Under the pieces are notes generated by a model. It saw nothing but the letters and a program-made list of their open reading frames with translations. It had not been told where the DNA came from and did no database searches. Source: Mesostigma viride (lineage: Eukaryota; Streptophyta; Mesostigmatophyceae; Mesostigmatales; Mesostigmataceae). From it: a stretch of 64,000 nucleotides of DNA. Shown here piece by piece: positions 53,851-64,000 of this stretch. Position 1 is the stretch's first letter. Every line of letters begins with the position of its first letter. The position numbers and the translations under genes are program-made. The DNA lies in assembly GCA_009746045.1 (NCBI GenBank), contig RPFO01000079.1, positions 6,042,733 to 6,106,732 on the forward strand, read 5' to 3'.

Positions 53851-54269
53851 GAGCTCCGCCGTCAGCCATGGCTACCTCGTGGCGCGTGGCTCGTTATAAT
53901 ATGTATGCCGGTTTCCAGGGTTTCCGCATGAAAGTTGGGTGAGAAACTGGAAAAAACTACGTTTCCTTTGCCCCAGTACCTCAACAAACTCGTAGAAACC
54001 TAATTATCAACCTTTGAACGCATCATCATGGTCGTGCCACCCAACAGCCACTGAAATTCGCGCGAAAACTGGTCAGATCTACCTGCCGCCATCGCCGTCG
54101 TCTTCACCTTCGTCCCGCAAAATTGCCTGATTTCAGTGGTACATATTTGTTTGCAGCTGTCACAAAAAAAATACCAAAAATACCAGGATTTTTTCTTGAA
54201 TTCTATGAGATGTTTCTGACCTATGTTGAAAGTTTCAGACCAAAAATCGCATGTTTTAATAGGTTTGCC

Positions 54270-54344
54270 ACGTGTAAGATTACAACGCGATACATCGCGT
54301 TCTAACCCAACAACGCGATGTATCGCGTTGTAAAAAAACACGGG
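54270..54344 (-). repeat. right terminal inverted repeat of the 18-kb insertion
   Basis: Read inward: CCCGTGTTTTTTTA, then two palindromes (AACGCGATACATCGCGTT and AACGCGATGTATCGCGTT) separated by about 10 bp. The left end has only one, so it has lost a 25-bp unit. The arm continues to about 53890 as AT-rich DNA without a recognisable protein. Confidence 0.75.
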
Positions 54345-55150
54345 TTAAGACGCTGGTCGATGTCGCGGAGCTGGGCGGTGATGGCGTCGGAGGTGGGGGT
54401 GGCGGCGGTGGAGGAGGCGAGGAGGGTGGAGGTGGCGGTGGAGATGGTGGAGAGGAGGGGAAGCTCGGCAGCCAGCGTGCTGCCCAGGGCCGCCACATCT
54501 GCAGCGATGGGGGCCACGTGCTGCTCGAGGGCCTCCTTGAGGAGTGAGCGGATGGAGGATTCGGTTAAGGTGGTGGTGAGGGGCTTGGGGGGGCAAAGCT
54601 CCTCGATGGAGCATCCAAGGAGGGAAAAGAGGGCGAATTGCTGGAGGTGGGGGCGGCGGAGGCTGGGAAAGCGGTCAAAAGTGGAGGCGCGATTCTGGTG
54701 AGGATCAAAGAGGCGACCTCGGCTGAAGAGCTCCTTGCACAGTTCAAGAAGCGAGGCGTGCGATCCAAAAAACACGCAGGCCAGGATGCGTTCCTCGGAC
54801 CCGGGTTGTGTAAACGCGTCAAGGAAGCCGGGCATGCTGGCTTCGGCGACAAAGTCGAGCTCTACCCAGCTCGGCTCGGCAGGGCGACTGCGCTTGGGTT
54901 CAGGCGATGCTGCTGGCGAGGCGGGCTCAGCAGGGGGCGGGACGACCACTAGAGCTTGGCTAGTGGCGCCGCTGCCTTCTGGGCCGGTGGGCGGAGCTGC
55001 AGACGTATTTTCATTGCTGAGCGCAGCCGCCAGGCTGCGTTGCGTCGAGAGGCGTTTGCTCATCGTATATTGCGTAATAGCTTCGGAAAATTATATCAGC
55101 ATGTGCGTCGTAGAAAGACGCGTCGATTGTGATACTCACGGCTAAATTCG
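54345..55150 (-). mobile_element. ORF1-only element, copy A10: 5' half of the interrupted copy
   Basis: 5' region with ttcggaaaattatatcagc (about 55082-55100) and a gtcgtagaaagac hairpin, then an open ORF1 frame from MSKRLSTQRSLAAALSNENT (55063) to AITAQLRDIDQRL at the TTAA. No frameshift occurs in this half. Its continuation is copy A6. Confidence 0.85.
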
Positions 55151-56500
55151 GTGCTCAGACGTGAAAGTTATGAGCTCCGCCGTCAGCCATGGCTACCTCG
55201 TGGCTCGTGGCTCTTGGGACGCTCTATGGGCTGTCCTTGCTCGCGCATACAGGGAAATGTGCTACATGTACTCCCAACAGAGATATTTCAATTTGTTTAA
55301 TTTTATTTTTACACGCACACACACACACAAAAAAATAATAAATTTCACACAAACTTTCATTATTATGGGAGAAGATATTCACACAAAAAAAAGCACGGGA
55401 AAAATCAAATAAAACCAAACCAAACCAAACCAAACAAAACCAAACCAAACCAAACCAAATCAAACTCCAGGCACTAACGTTATTGTTGCAACAGCTACTT
55501 TACACACAGCACCTGACTGTCTGAGCGTAAACAATCAAATAGACTCTAAATGACCAGTCATGCTACTTCAACAAAATACTATACCGAGCATAGCGTACAA
55601 GCGCCTAAAAATCTGCCATTTATACTTCACCCACACAATCGAAGAACCATGCAGCATGATTGAGCGGGATAACAAACATTAGGGCAGCATCCAATCTGCT
55701 CTCACTTGGATCATTGCCAAAAATGGAAGCCATCAGCCGAACAAGCACCCATCCCCCTTGCAAGGGAGCGGGGCCAGATGATGACCAGTGAATATGTACA
55801 CAATGTTTCACAGGCTGCCAGCCGCCAGAAAAAAATAGGCAGCTGGCAAATTCTCAGGAGCCACTGCCCCAATGCATGCCTTGCATGGCGACACAGTCCT
55901 CATGGGCTGAGTGGCGGCAGAAAGCATGCCGCACGTATCTATGTACAGAAGCAAATGCGGGTGTATCTTTCCCTCCTTGACAAGCAGTGACGACAGCCAT
56001 GGCTAGTTTACCGGTGCCACTTGCGTGGGGACAAGCGAGAGGACCGGGGGAACATCTCCTAGCCCCCGCCCTCTCCCCATGCCCGTGGCCTCCTACTGTA
56101 CATCAACGTTTTCGATCCAGCACATCACAATGCCACCTCGTCACGCGGGCAGCCGCCACTCAAAGCACTAGTATACACCAAGCCAGCTGACCGAGGGGCC
56201 CGTGAACGCTTATTATAGGAACAAATACAAATCTCTAACACACACCACCACCAAACCACCCTGGAGACATCCTCTGTGGCATGGTAGTGGGCTATCACTC
56301 CCATTAGGAAATGAGCAAGTGCAACACCACCCATTCGAATATTGCCTGCACGGTCCACATTGAAGTGCCAAGACCCCACACCAATGGCAAGGGGGAACTG
56401 CGGCTAACCCCCCCGACCGCACAGGGATCAATTAAAGCACGCAAATGCGTCATGGGAGGTGCCAGGGCCGCCAGCACCCAGGGGGCCGCACTCGCACAGG
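55151..56500. other. no gene seen; simple repeats
   Basis: Starts with a LINE-like scrap (gggacgctctatgggctgtc, 55216-55240, matching the RT region) and a degenerate 3' hairpin (ctcccaacagag). It has (CA)n at 55313-55328 and (CCAAA)n at about 55412-55462. The 3' end lies downstream of the TIGR01589 gene. Confidence 0.5.
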
Positions 56501-58489
56501 CTAGGAGGAGCCGTATCGCTCGAAACTGGAGCCGACACTGGCGCACGGCACCTCACCGCTGGGCTCACAGGCGACCACGGCGGGCGAAAGGGTGGGCGAC
56601 AGCGTGAGCTCAGCTTGGGTCGGGGCCTGCACGACCAGTGGACACGGTGCGTGGCCCTCCCCCCCACTGGTCTCGTCGGATGAGCTGGCGGACAAGCGCG
56701 CGCCGATGGTGGCGGCGTAGGCGGCCTTGGCAGGCATGCCCCACTCATACTCGGCAAAGAACTCGGGGTTGTTCAGCTGGAGCTGCTCCCACACTGGGCA
56801 GTGAGAAGGGGCATGTATGGGGCACGAGGGGGGAGGGGACTGGTCACAGGGCAGAAGGGCAAAGGGGGCATTCACACGAGAATGCCAAGAGCTCGCTAGC
56901 ACAACCTGCAGGGCCAGAAGCGGGTTCCTCTAGCACAAAAAAAAGCAACTTTTGTCATGTAAACACACACATACACACACACACACACAAAAGAGATAAT
57001 TTCATCATTTCATCAATCAAAGACCGGAGTAGAATCTCCCAAGGCCGTGTTTCTCGGGTGTTGCGCACCCTGAATGTGTAAAGAAGGAGATCACCTCACC
57101 CCAGACAAGTCTCACGTGTAGTGCAGAAAAAAGCGTGTTGAAATGTGTTAGGATACTATACACAAACTTTCGCGATATATCACGACTACGTAGCATCGAT
57201 TATCATGACTACGTAGCATCATCATGCAACCCCCATGTCATCCCAATGCATGTCTGCAAGCGCTGCCACCACAAAGCAAGGGGAAACACATAGCAATGCA
57301 GGCGGGCACCGCAATGATTCTATTTCCCTGCACTGGCTGGTGATTTATGAATTGATTAATTAAGAACATACACATCGCCGTCTACGGCTTCTTCTTTGGT
57401 GGGGAGTATATGTAACACATATCCCTGAGAAGCGGCACATGGTTTTTAATACATTCTGAGCTACAACCTGCAGGTGGGGGATATAAACCGCCACATATTC
57501 TGGGTGGGGCACAAGGTGCACCTGCACCACCATGATACCTAAAAGGCCTGGCATGGGGTGGAAGACGCTTATGGCTAGACAATGGCTAGAGCATGGCGTC
57601 TCAGCAGAGAGTAACTCTCAGCAACTTACTCTCTGCATGAGCCAAGCATAGCTAACTACTTCAACGCTGATGCATCATGGCTGGTGATGGTGTCCAGAAA
57701 TACGACAATTACTGGCTGATCAGCGCGGGGGAAGGGTTGCCACCAGGCAAGATGCATGCCAATCGCTGCATAGCCCGAAAAGGACACGGATTTTGCCGAA
57801 CGCGATTTCCTCATGGCCAAGGACGAAACGCATGCTACTACCAAGCACGGCCGAGTATGACACAATGTAGGAGGAAATTGGTAACGATGCAAAACTGAGC
57901 AGCCAGTCCCCAGCTGCACCATGAACGAGAGCGGAAGTAAATGAAAGCCTTACCTACGGAGGTGATGATGCCGGGGATGCCGCGCTGCGCCAAGGTGGCC
58001 ACGCACTCCTCTTCGTTAAGACCGACCAGCAAGCACTGCTCAATGAGGTGCTGGACCTGCATGCCATAAAAACAAAGCGGGAAACGGGAAAAAAAAACAG
58101 AGAGCAGTCAACAGATCAATTCCCAGAACCGGCTTCTTTCAGCTGCGTTTCAACACCGGCTCCGAGGTTCAAAGAACTAAGAAAAACTGCCAACTCGCGC
58201 ACATGCGTACATGTCATCACGTACAATTGTGCACATGTCAGAAACCTGGCAACTAACCTTTAAGTCGATAAAAAACGAAAGGAAAATGAAGTATCACCCT
58301 CGACAAAATTACCCTAACAACGCTTCGCATTCATGCAGTTGTAACCTCACACACAAGGTCACTAATGGCGTCCAAACTAAGAGTGAGAAAAATACGAGGG
58401 AGGCTTGTGCTTACCACGTATAGCGCCCTTGCATCTATTGATAGAGGTTGAGAGGAAACAGCTTGATCCGTTGGCTCGGCTCCTGCCAT
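56501..58489 (-). CDS. plant-specific TIGR01589 (A_thal_3526-type) domain protein, spliced
   Basis: Exons 58489-58415, 58056-57954 and 56793-56501 give 157 codons (about 156 aa plus stop) with matching phases. Splice sites are strong: TACGTG/GTAAGC; a 20-base pyrimidine-rich tract before GCATGCAG/GTCC; CCGTAG/GTAAGG; CTGCCCAG/TGTGG. The joined core reads YVVQHLIEQCLLVGLNEEE, CVATLAQRGIPGIITSV, VWEQLQLNNPEFFAEYEWG. This aligns in order with the plant domain (VQxLIEQCLxLYMxxxEVV ... PGFTxLVWQxLExENPEFF). The start M58489 (MAGAEPTDQA) was chosen because it is nearest the domain; in-frame ATGs at 58609 and 58660 would lengthen it. The C-terminus is Ser/Pro-rich. A donor-like GCG/GTGAGG near 56540 could extend the gene. 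Molecular function of the family is unknown to me. Confidence 0.75.
57355..57640 (-). mobile_element. diverged LINE 3'-end fragment in an intron
   Basis: Tail attaattaag, a rearranged terminal hairpin, then the common tatatgtaacacatatccctgag and a 3' UTR up to gagcatggcgtctcagcag. It lies in the second intron of the TIGR01589 gene. Confidence 0.7.
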
Positions 58490-59765
58490 CTCGCCGCGCT
58501 CCGAAGTGACGGTCGAAAAGTTGCAAGACTGTGATTTCAGAGAAGACGCGTGCTGCCCCCGGCACGATTCAAGCCGCGACGCCGCGTGGAAGGGGACCTC
58601 GCAGCCCATGCTCAATTTTCCCGTAATTGCCACGCCCCCATGCGGAATTAGGTAAGGCAAGCTAGTGCCTTCGCCTTCGTCGCCCGTCGGCCACCGACGT
58701 TTCTTTGCCGAACATAACTTCTCGGAGGGGTAACCTGCCTACAAGGCATCGCGCCCGTGTGCACGGGTTGCATTGGTGGCGTGCATGATGCACACGTGCG
58801 CAAGCCAGCTGCCGACAAGATTGATTTGAAACAAAGTCTGACGGGATAAGCGTTACACATCTCAAGGATTGGTTCTTACTGCGATAACAATAAAATATGT
58901 CTGCTAAATTTCGCCAACGTGATGCTCCGGATCTGCGAAGCGCCGCCAACCCCATCCACGTCCCCCCCTCTCTTACTGGATCACTTTGCGGTTGTAATCC
59001 GCCAAGCATTTCGACCTGCGTGGGGCGCGCTTACCTTTTTTGCTGACATGTTTTTCATGACCTCAGTCGGCCGCAGCCACTGTCACTTTTCGAGAACTCA
59101 AAAGCTCATTGGACATCTCGCAATTCAGCACCTGCCGAAAGCACATTGTTGTTGCTGTTGTTACCCACGTTCAGGGCAGCAGAGATTTGGAAAGCGCTGA
59201 ATACGAAAGGCCATTCTAGTACGGATCCGCAGAGATATTTTGGTTTCCGCTTGCAACGAAGATTGCGCCGCGCCTGATCGATAGGAACTGCAAGGGAAAA
59301 TTATCTTATGCTGGTCGCCCACTTGCAGAGGACGGTTACACACCCTGCCCCTACTCGGAGCGGTCTCGTGCCTGGCTCGTGCGTGTGTGGACGGTGCGCG
59401 CTCTGTGCCATGCAATATGCCGTGCTGGACCTGATCACGTTTGCCATCTTAAAATGTGTGCATTTTGGCCACCATCGCAGCCCCCAGCCGTGAATTCTCC
59501 CATGCAGGCTCGTGGCTATTTCCTAACATCATGCCCATGGCAAGGATTACTATCCCCTTTAGGCGAGCAAATCTGTTGTCCCCGGGCACGCATTAAAAAA
59601 GTGGCGACGGTGAGGCTGCAGGCCGGGCCGTCGCCAGCACGAAGTGGTGGTAAATCTACATATTTTGGATCTGGCGACCCTGTAGCTCTCCGCCTTAGCA
59701 CGAGGGACGTATGGGTAGCAGGAAGCCAAAGAGGCTGGCAGCAGCGGAGGAATTGTGTCTCCGTT
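58490..59765. promoter_or_regulatory. probable divergent promoter region
   Basis: 1.3 kb between two genes transcribed away from each other. No specific promoter element is claimed; no coding signal is convincing. Confidence 0.3.
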
Positions 59766-60006
59766 ATGGCTACTTCAGCTGCCGAGGGAGATTCTTCCAG
59801 GGATAAGGATGAGCGTGATTCGAGCAGCCGTTCGGGCAAGAATGAGGCGACAGAGGCGGGGGCCCAACTCAAAAACCAAACATATATACCGGATTCCTGT
59901 GAATTCCCCAGAGTTGAGGGGAACAGGCGACCATATGATTTTAGCAGGGTGTCTCCTAAACCTCCCAGACCGGTCAGCTTATCGGCATTCAGCGATCAAG
60001 CCGCCC
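59766..60006 (+). CDS. first exon of an unrecognised plus-strand gene
   Basis: Opens MATSAAEGDSSRDKDERD and continues hydrophilic (SSSRSGKNEATEAGAQLK), then NQTYIPDSCEFPRVEGNR and YDFSRVSPKPPRPVSLSAFS, ending at CCGCCC/GTACGT in phase 1. The frame is also open upstream to 59379, but the composition there is not protein-like. I could not find the next exon in the remaining 4 kb, so the gene may have a long intron and continue past the window. No family was recognised. Confidence 0.45.
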
Positions 60007-63000
60007 GTACGTGTTTTACATTCTTACCCGCTGTTACATGTCTCATGCTACTTAATTTGCGGTACTGTTGCCACTAGCGACCGCCCGGAGTGCCCGCCGA
60101 GTTCATTTTTTAATGATTTTCTGGGAGGGTCGCGACCACCATTCCTTTAGTAACTTAACCAGGCGTCCTACCAGCCTATGCCCTTATGGGTACTTGAGCT
60201 ACTTTGTAGCGCGGCTAGCCGTCAGTGCTCGCGTAAGAGCCGCTTCGGCTGTGCTCCCCTAGTTTATGTCAATGCATTGTGTGTGCCACCCTGAAGTGCT
60301 GTCTTTTATGGTATACCTGACTGATTGTGCCCCTCCTGTTAGGATCATACCCTGATGGTCTGTATAAGCCCCAAGGAATCCGTCCATTTACCCCTATCCT
60401 CACGGCGTGTACTAGGCCTCGTGATGGGTACATGTAGCTCACATTTGCTGAGTGCTGCCCCCGCTCTGAAATTGGCATGCCTTGGTAGCGCTGCGCAAGG
60501 GAAGAGGCAACCCCTAGTGCAAGGGCATGGACAGTAGGGTGGTTAGACATGAGTTATCCCGAATGCATGTGCACCTGCTATGTCTCATCTCCCCGGGCCA
60601 ATGCTGGCTCCCGTGCTGGGCACCATCCACAACCCACGATCCACAGAACCCTTCTTGCGTCAACTGTCGACAGGGGCTTTAGGGGCGGGGGAACGGGGCT
60701 GGGGGGGGGGGGGTGGCGCTACGAACGTGCCTAGTGCGGCGCTTGTCACAGTTTTCGGCTGTTGACGCCGTTTTCTAACGGCCAAGTTAATGGACATTTT
60801 TAGAGAGGGGAGGGGGGGGGGGGGGGGGGGAGAAATGGAAGTGGAAAGCGTCACCGGCAGGCGTCACTGGCAAGCGGTCACTGGCAAGCGTCACGGACAT
60901 GTAACACTACGGGAATGGGAACATTACCTCGGGCTTGTACGCGAAGCCGGGGGCAGTATCTCTTAATCTCCTGACTATGTTACAGACACGGCGATGATGT
61001 AGAATATGGAGAACAAGGGCCGGTCTTTGTAGCAACCGGGCTATGGGCTAACACCAAAGCGGCAGGTTTCAAAAGAGCGGAACCTAGATTTCTTGTGTTT
61101 TTCCTTTTCTTAGTTCGCTACGGCTTATGGGTTGCCTAGCGAATCGGTACTTGGATGAGATACGATGGAGTGTGCAGTGGGTCTTTGGGTGGTGCATGGC
61201 ATGTTGTGCTGTAGGCACGCTTACTCAGCATTTACCAGGGTCCTTGTTGAAGGGATGCGCAACAGTAGTCGCATGGACACGACACATATGGAAGGCACCA
61301 AGAGTTCTAGACACGAATGTGCGGCAGTGGAATGCACGAGATGTTTGACCAGTTATGTCATGTAGGGCACTGAGATGTTTACGTAGGGCCCATGTAGTAG
61401 GAGAGAAAAAGCCGAAGGCGTGGGAGCCCCACTGGGAAGGAGCAGGCAGGAGGGTGCGGGCGGGCAGGCGTGCGGGCGGGCAGGTATCACACCATCAAGA
61501 TTGGCATTTAAGCTAGCAGTCTGCGCTGGTTGTCTCCTTGATATAAGCTAGCTTTTCCCTTTGTGAGCATCGTCCCAGCATGTCCCTGCTCTTGCAAGCC
61601 TGTTTCAGGGCCCCACTGGCGTTGGTGCGCTGCTCGTTATGAGTGCCTGCGTATACCTGTTCCTGCGTGGTTGCCGCATTCCCCTGGCCGGTTGCCTGAC
61701 CCACCGATTATTTCCTCTTCTTGGTGCTTGCCCCTGCCTGGAACGCCGTTTCCCACAACAGAAAAGAAAAAGGTGCCACTGGGCGTGGCAATCGAACGAT
61801 GGCTTGGGCGCGCCAGCATGGTGCGTGCAAGCACGGGGCGTTCCTCCCCCCTGCAATAGTTCACCCTGCTTGTCCCCTGCCCGCCAGCCATGAGCTTGGC
61901 CACTCGACTGCCCAGCCACCCCCCCCCTAACCCCACCTTGGAACGCCCAACGATCCTCCCCCACGCACCCACCCACCCAGCTAGTCATGGGCACGTGCAT
62001 GTGCATCTCGCTGTTCTCATCATGGACGGCACACTTGTCCACGGTTAACAGTGCGTCGTAAAGTTGGGGGGGGATTCGGCTATCCGGACGAGGCCGCGTA
62101 GCAGCCGGGGGGGGCCCTCCCCCCGCCCCCGGACGCTGGCGAAAGTTTTCTGGCCAAAATAAAATGGTGTTAGTATTTCTACCATGGTTTTAATGTTTTC
62201 TTTAGAATTCTTACAAAACTGGGCCACTGCCTTTTGTCACAAATCCAAGCAAGAAGGGTAGCTGTCGGCCCTAGGGGCTAGGCACTTAAGCCTCAGCCTA
62301 AAAGTAGTACCAAACAGGATTATTCAGTATGCGTACCTTTGCAGCCATGCTACCAAGCACCAAGACAAAATGAGGAAGATAACAAGCTATTTGTGGAATG
62401 TCGGCAGGGCCAAGCCACACATCCAGTACATCACATAGTGGGGGTAGAAAGATATGTATGGTTGGTATAAAGCAAAGCAAAGCAACAGATGCTGCAAGCT
62501 CATGACAATGCTTAGCACTTTCCGACAAAATACCGTTCCTTGAAACCTCTAAATTCATTCTAAAAGAGCCTTTTGAAGCTGCCTGTCCCTGGGTTGGTAC
62601 CTACTCGCCCAGCACATTTCCACGCCCCCTCGCTTTTTTCCAATCATGGAACCCCCCGCTTTTCACGTCCGTCCCTTTCTCTATAGACGAATGAGCAACC
62701 TTCCATCCTAATTCAGCGGCTCCGTGCTACTTTCGTAAGCCGCAGCGCCGCAACCCCCTGTTCTTCCCCCTTGTCGGAAGCTATTCTCGGATTCAGATCT
62801 GATTCTCGGACTGCTAGCAGGGGTGGAACCGACAGCTTTAAGATCGCCTCGAATAGCCTCCTTCACCTTCTCTGCATTAACATATTGGCGGAGAGTTTCT
62901 TTGCTTTAGCCACCAGCAGCATCTAGTTGGTAAATATGCAGTTCGCTGCTCGCTTCCCCATAAAGATCCGCACTTTTTTGTGCGGCATGGCGTTGCATGT

Positions 63001-64000
63001 CTTCCTCGCTTCTATTAGGTATACGTCTCCTCACTAAGAAAGCTTTCAGAAAATTCTTGTACGTCCCAACGTCTACTGCCCGTTCTCTAGCGTAATATCA
63101 ACCAAAACACCCGTAATCACCGTAATCAGATTTGGTTTAGCTGCATTGCTGCCATTTTTGCAGCGTTTCGTCGTTTTCGTGCACGGGGGAAAGCCGGCAT
63201 GACATTTGTATTGCTGCCCAGTGCCTGACAAAAAGTACGGACTGACACACGAGAATACAAATGTCCCAAGTATTCTCCAATTCGTTACGGACAAACAGAC
63301 CTACCAGGCAGCACAGCATGGAATCCTGCATAGATCTGAAAGTGCCTCGAGCACGTAGGTCCGGCGCCGTGCCAGCCAGCGGCCTAGCAGGAGGCCCCCG
63401 GACATCTACCAAACGGTTCCGGACGGCCGAGCGGCCTCCGGACCAATGCGTATCGATGGCCCGGCGGCCTCGGGACATTCGGACACAATGTCCAGATCCG
63501 GACCGTTAGCAGACGCACTGACAGTCAAGTAAACACGTCGTAAACGTGGGGTTGAACATGGGGTTGCATGTGAGGGCATCGCTTCAGTGTTTCCTCCCTC
63601 CTTTTCCCTGCGCTTTGCTTGCGCAGAGGGGACGCAAGACGTGGATGGCGTGGCGGTTACTTGCGAGCTATCCCATGCAAGATTGTTGTTGTACAGGGCC
63701 ACGCAGTTGATCCATCATATGCCCCCCCCGGACGGCGTGCTTAGCTATGTGTACGTTGCGGTAGCTTGTCTCACACTAGGTTGTCTTACGCTAGCAAGTC
63801 TTGTCGTTTCGACAACTATCAGATGTGCTACGGCGCTGGCAGAAAACGCACGCATGCTGCTCAGTAGGTGGATCGATGTCGTTGCCTGGGTCCCTCTGTT
63901 TGTGTGTCACTCCGTTCCCACAAAGGTGATATGCTTGATCCCCCAGACAAGACGGTGCTGTACTACAAAGCATGATTATCGTACTCTACTACCTGTTCTT
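60007..64000. other. no gene supported; possible intron of the preceding gene
   Basis: Short ORFs only, none protein-like. There are G runs at 60702-60712 and about 60808-60830, and a purine/pyrimidine-biased patch at 61900-62110. A ttgtctccttgatat word occurs at about 61527-61541. Confidence 0.45.

Larger units (their letters stand above)
36266..54344. mobile_element. 18-kb TTAA-flanked insertion with terminal inverted repeats (nested composite)
   Basis: Flanked by TTAA at 36262-36265 and 54345-54348. The ends are CCCGTGTTTTTTTA and its exact inverse; both continue into palindromes AACGCGAT.TATCGCGTT. The two flanks are the halves of one ORF1-only copy (A6 and A10), with no bases lost beyond a single TTAA. 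A TTAA duplication plus ends starting CCC is the signature of piggyBac-type DNA transposons. No transposase was seen inside. The likely history is a short non-autonomous element (arms 36266-36707, possibly 44025-44480, and about 53890-54344) into which the Copia element, LINE, ORF1-only fragments and repeats R1/R2 later inserted. Confidence 0.72.

Noticed and set aside
54000-54341. 113-codon minus-strand ORF as a transposase remnant
   Set aside because: No transposase motif is visible; it starts in the terminal repeat and is AT-rich without protein-like features.
60549-60765. Possible second exon after 59766-60006
   Set aside because: No acceptor with the required phase gave a convincing continuation and the frame runs into a G tract.
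1-64000. CRISPR array, bacterial operons or rRNA
   Set aside because: Tandem repeats here lack unique spacers, genes are spliced, and no rRNA core sequence was seen.

Overview
The window looks like nuclear DNA of a green plant-lineage microalga, most likely a chlorophyte. The basis is: spliced GT-AG genes with long introns; a spliced gene for a plant-specific TIGR01589 (A_thal_3526-type) protein; a Kelch protein with an AIR9-like C-terminus; a TGTAA motif behind that gene; and a Penelope-like element with its GIY-YIG nuclease at the N-terminus, a type known from the green lineage (Chlamys/Naiad). There are no bacterial-style operons. Exon models below come from splice-site consensus plus phase agreement, read by eye.

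Host genes. (1) Minus strand 10500->4167: an eight-exon model of about 680 aa with a SWIM zinc finger and, further on, an APLF/CYREN-type Ku-binding motif, then a long disordered tail; a candidate DNA-break-repair protein. (2) Minus strand 26383->21496: six exons, about 197 aa, consisting almost only of the DM15 cap-binding region of LARP1. (3) Plus strand 27812-31644: Kelch/AIR9-like protein, frame-broken at a G11 run. (4) Minus strand 58489->56501: three exons, TIGR01589 domain. (5) Plus strand 59766-60006: first exon of an unrecognised gene. Genes 2 and 3 are divergent, as are 4 and 5.

Mobile DNA fills most of the rest. An L1-like LINE (47160-52975) with ORF1, APE-type endonuclease and reverse transcriptase is present with frame breaks. 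At least ten copies or fragments of elements carry an ORF1-like protein but no ORF2 (resembling mammalian HAL1). LINE and ORF1-only elements end in the same small hairpin followed by TTAA-rich or ATTCA tails. The hairpin stem shows compensatory changes among copies, so it is probably the RNA signal recognised by a shared reverse transcriptase. A Chlamys-type Penelope element with an intact 1018-aa ORF sits at 14289-17345. A young, intact Copia-class LTR element (36708-44019, 5-bp target duplication GAGCC) has unusual ends and an unusual domain order.

The largest structure is nested: one ORF1-only copy is cut at a TTAA (36262-36265 and 54345-54348), and its two halves are 18 kb apart. The intervening 36266-54344 has inverted ends CCCGTGTTTTTTTA...TAAAAAAACACGGG, like a TTAA-targeting (piggyBac-type) transposon, and holds the Copia element, the LINE and further fragments. 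Stretches 10501-11386, 13481-14288, 26384-27811, 31645-32325, 55071-56500 and 60007-64000 hold no gene I can defend.
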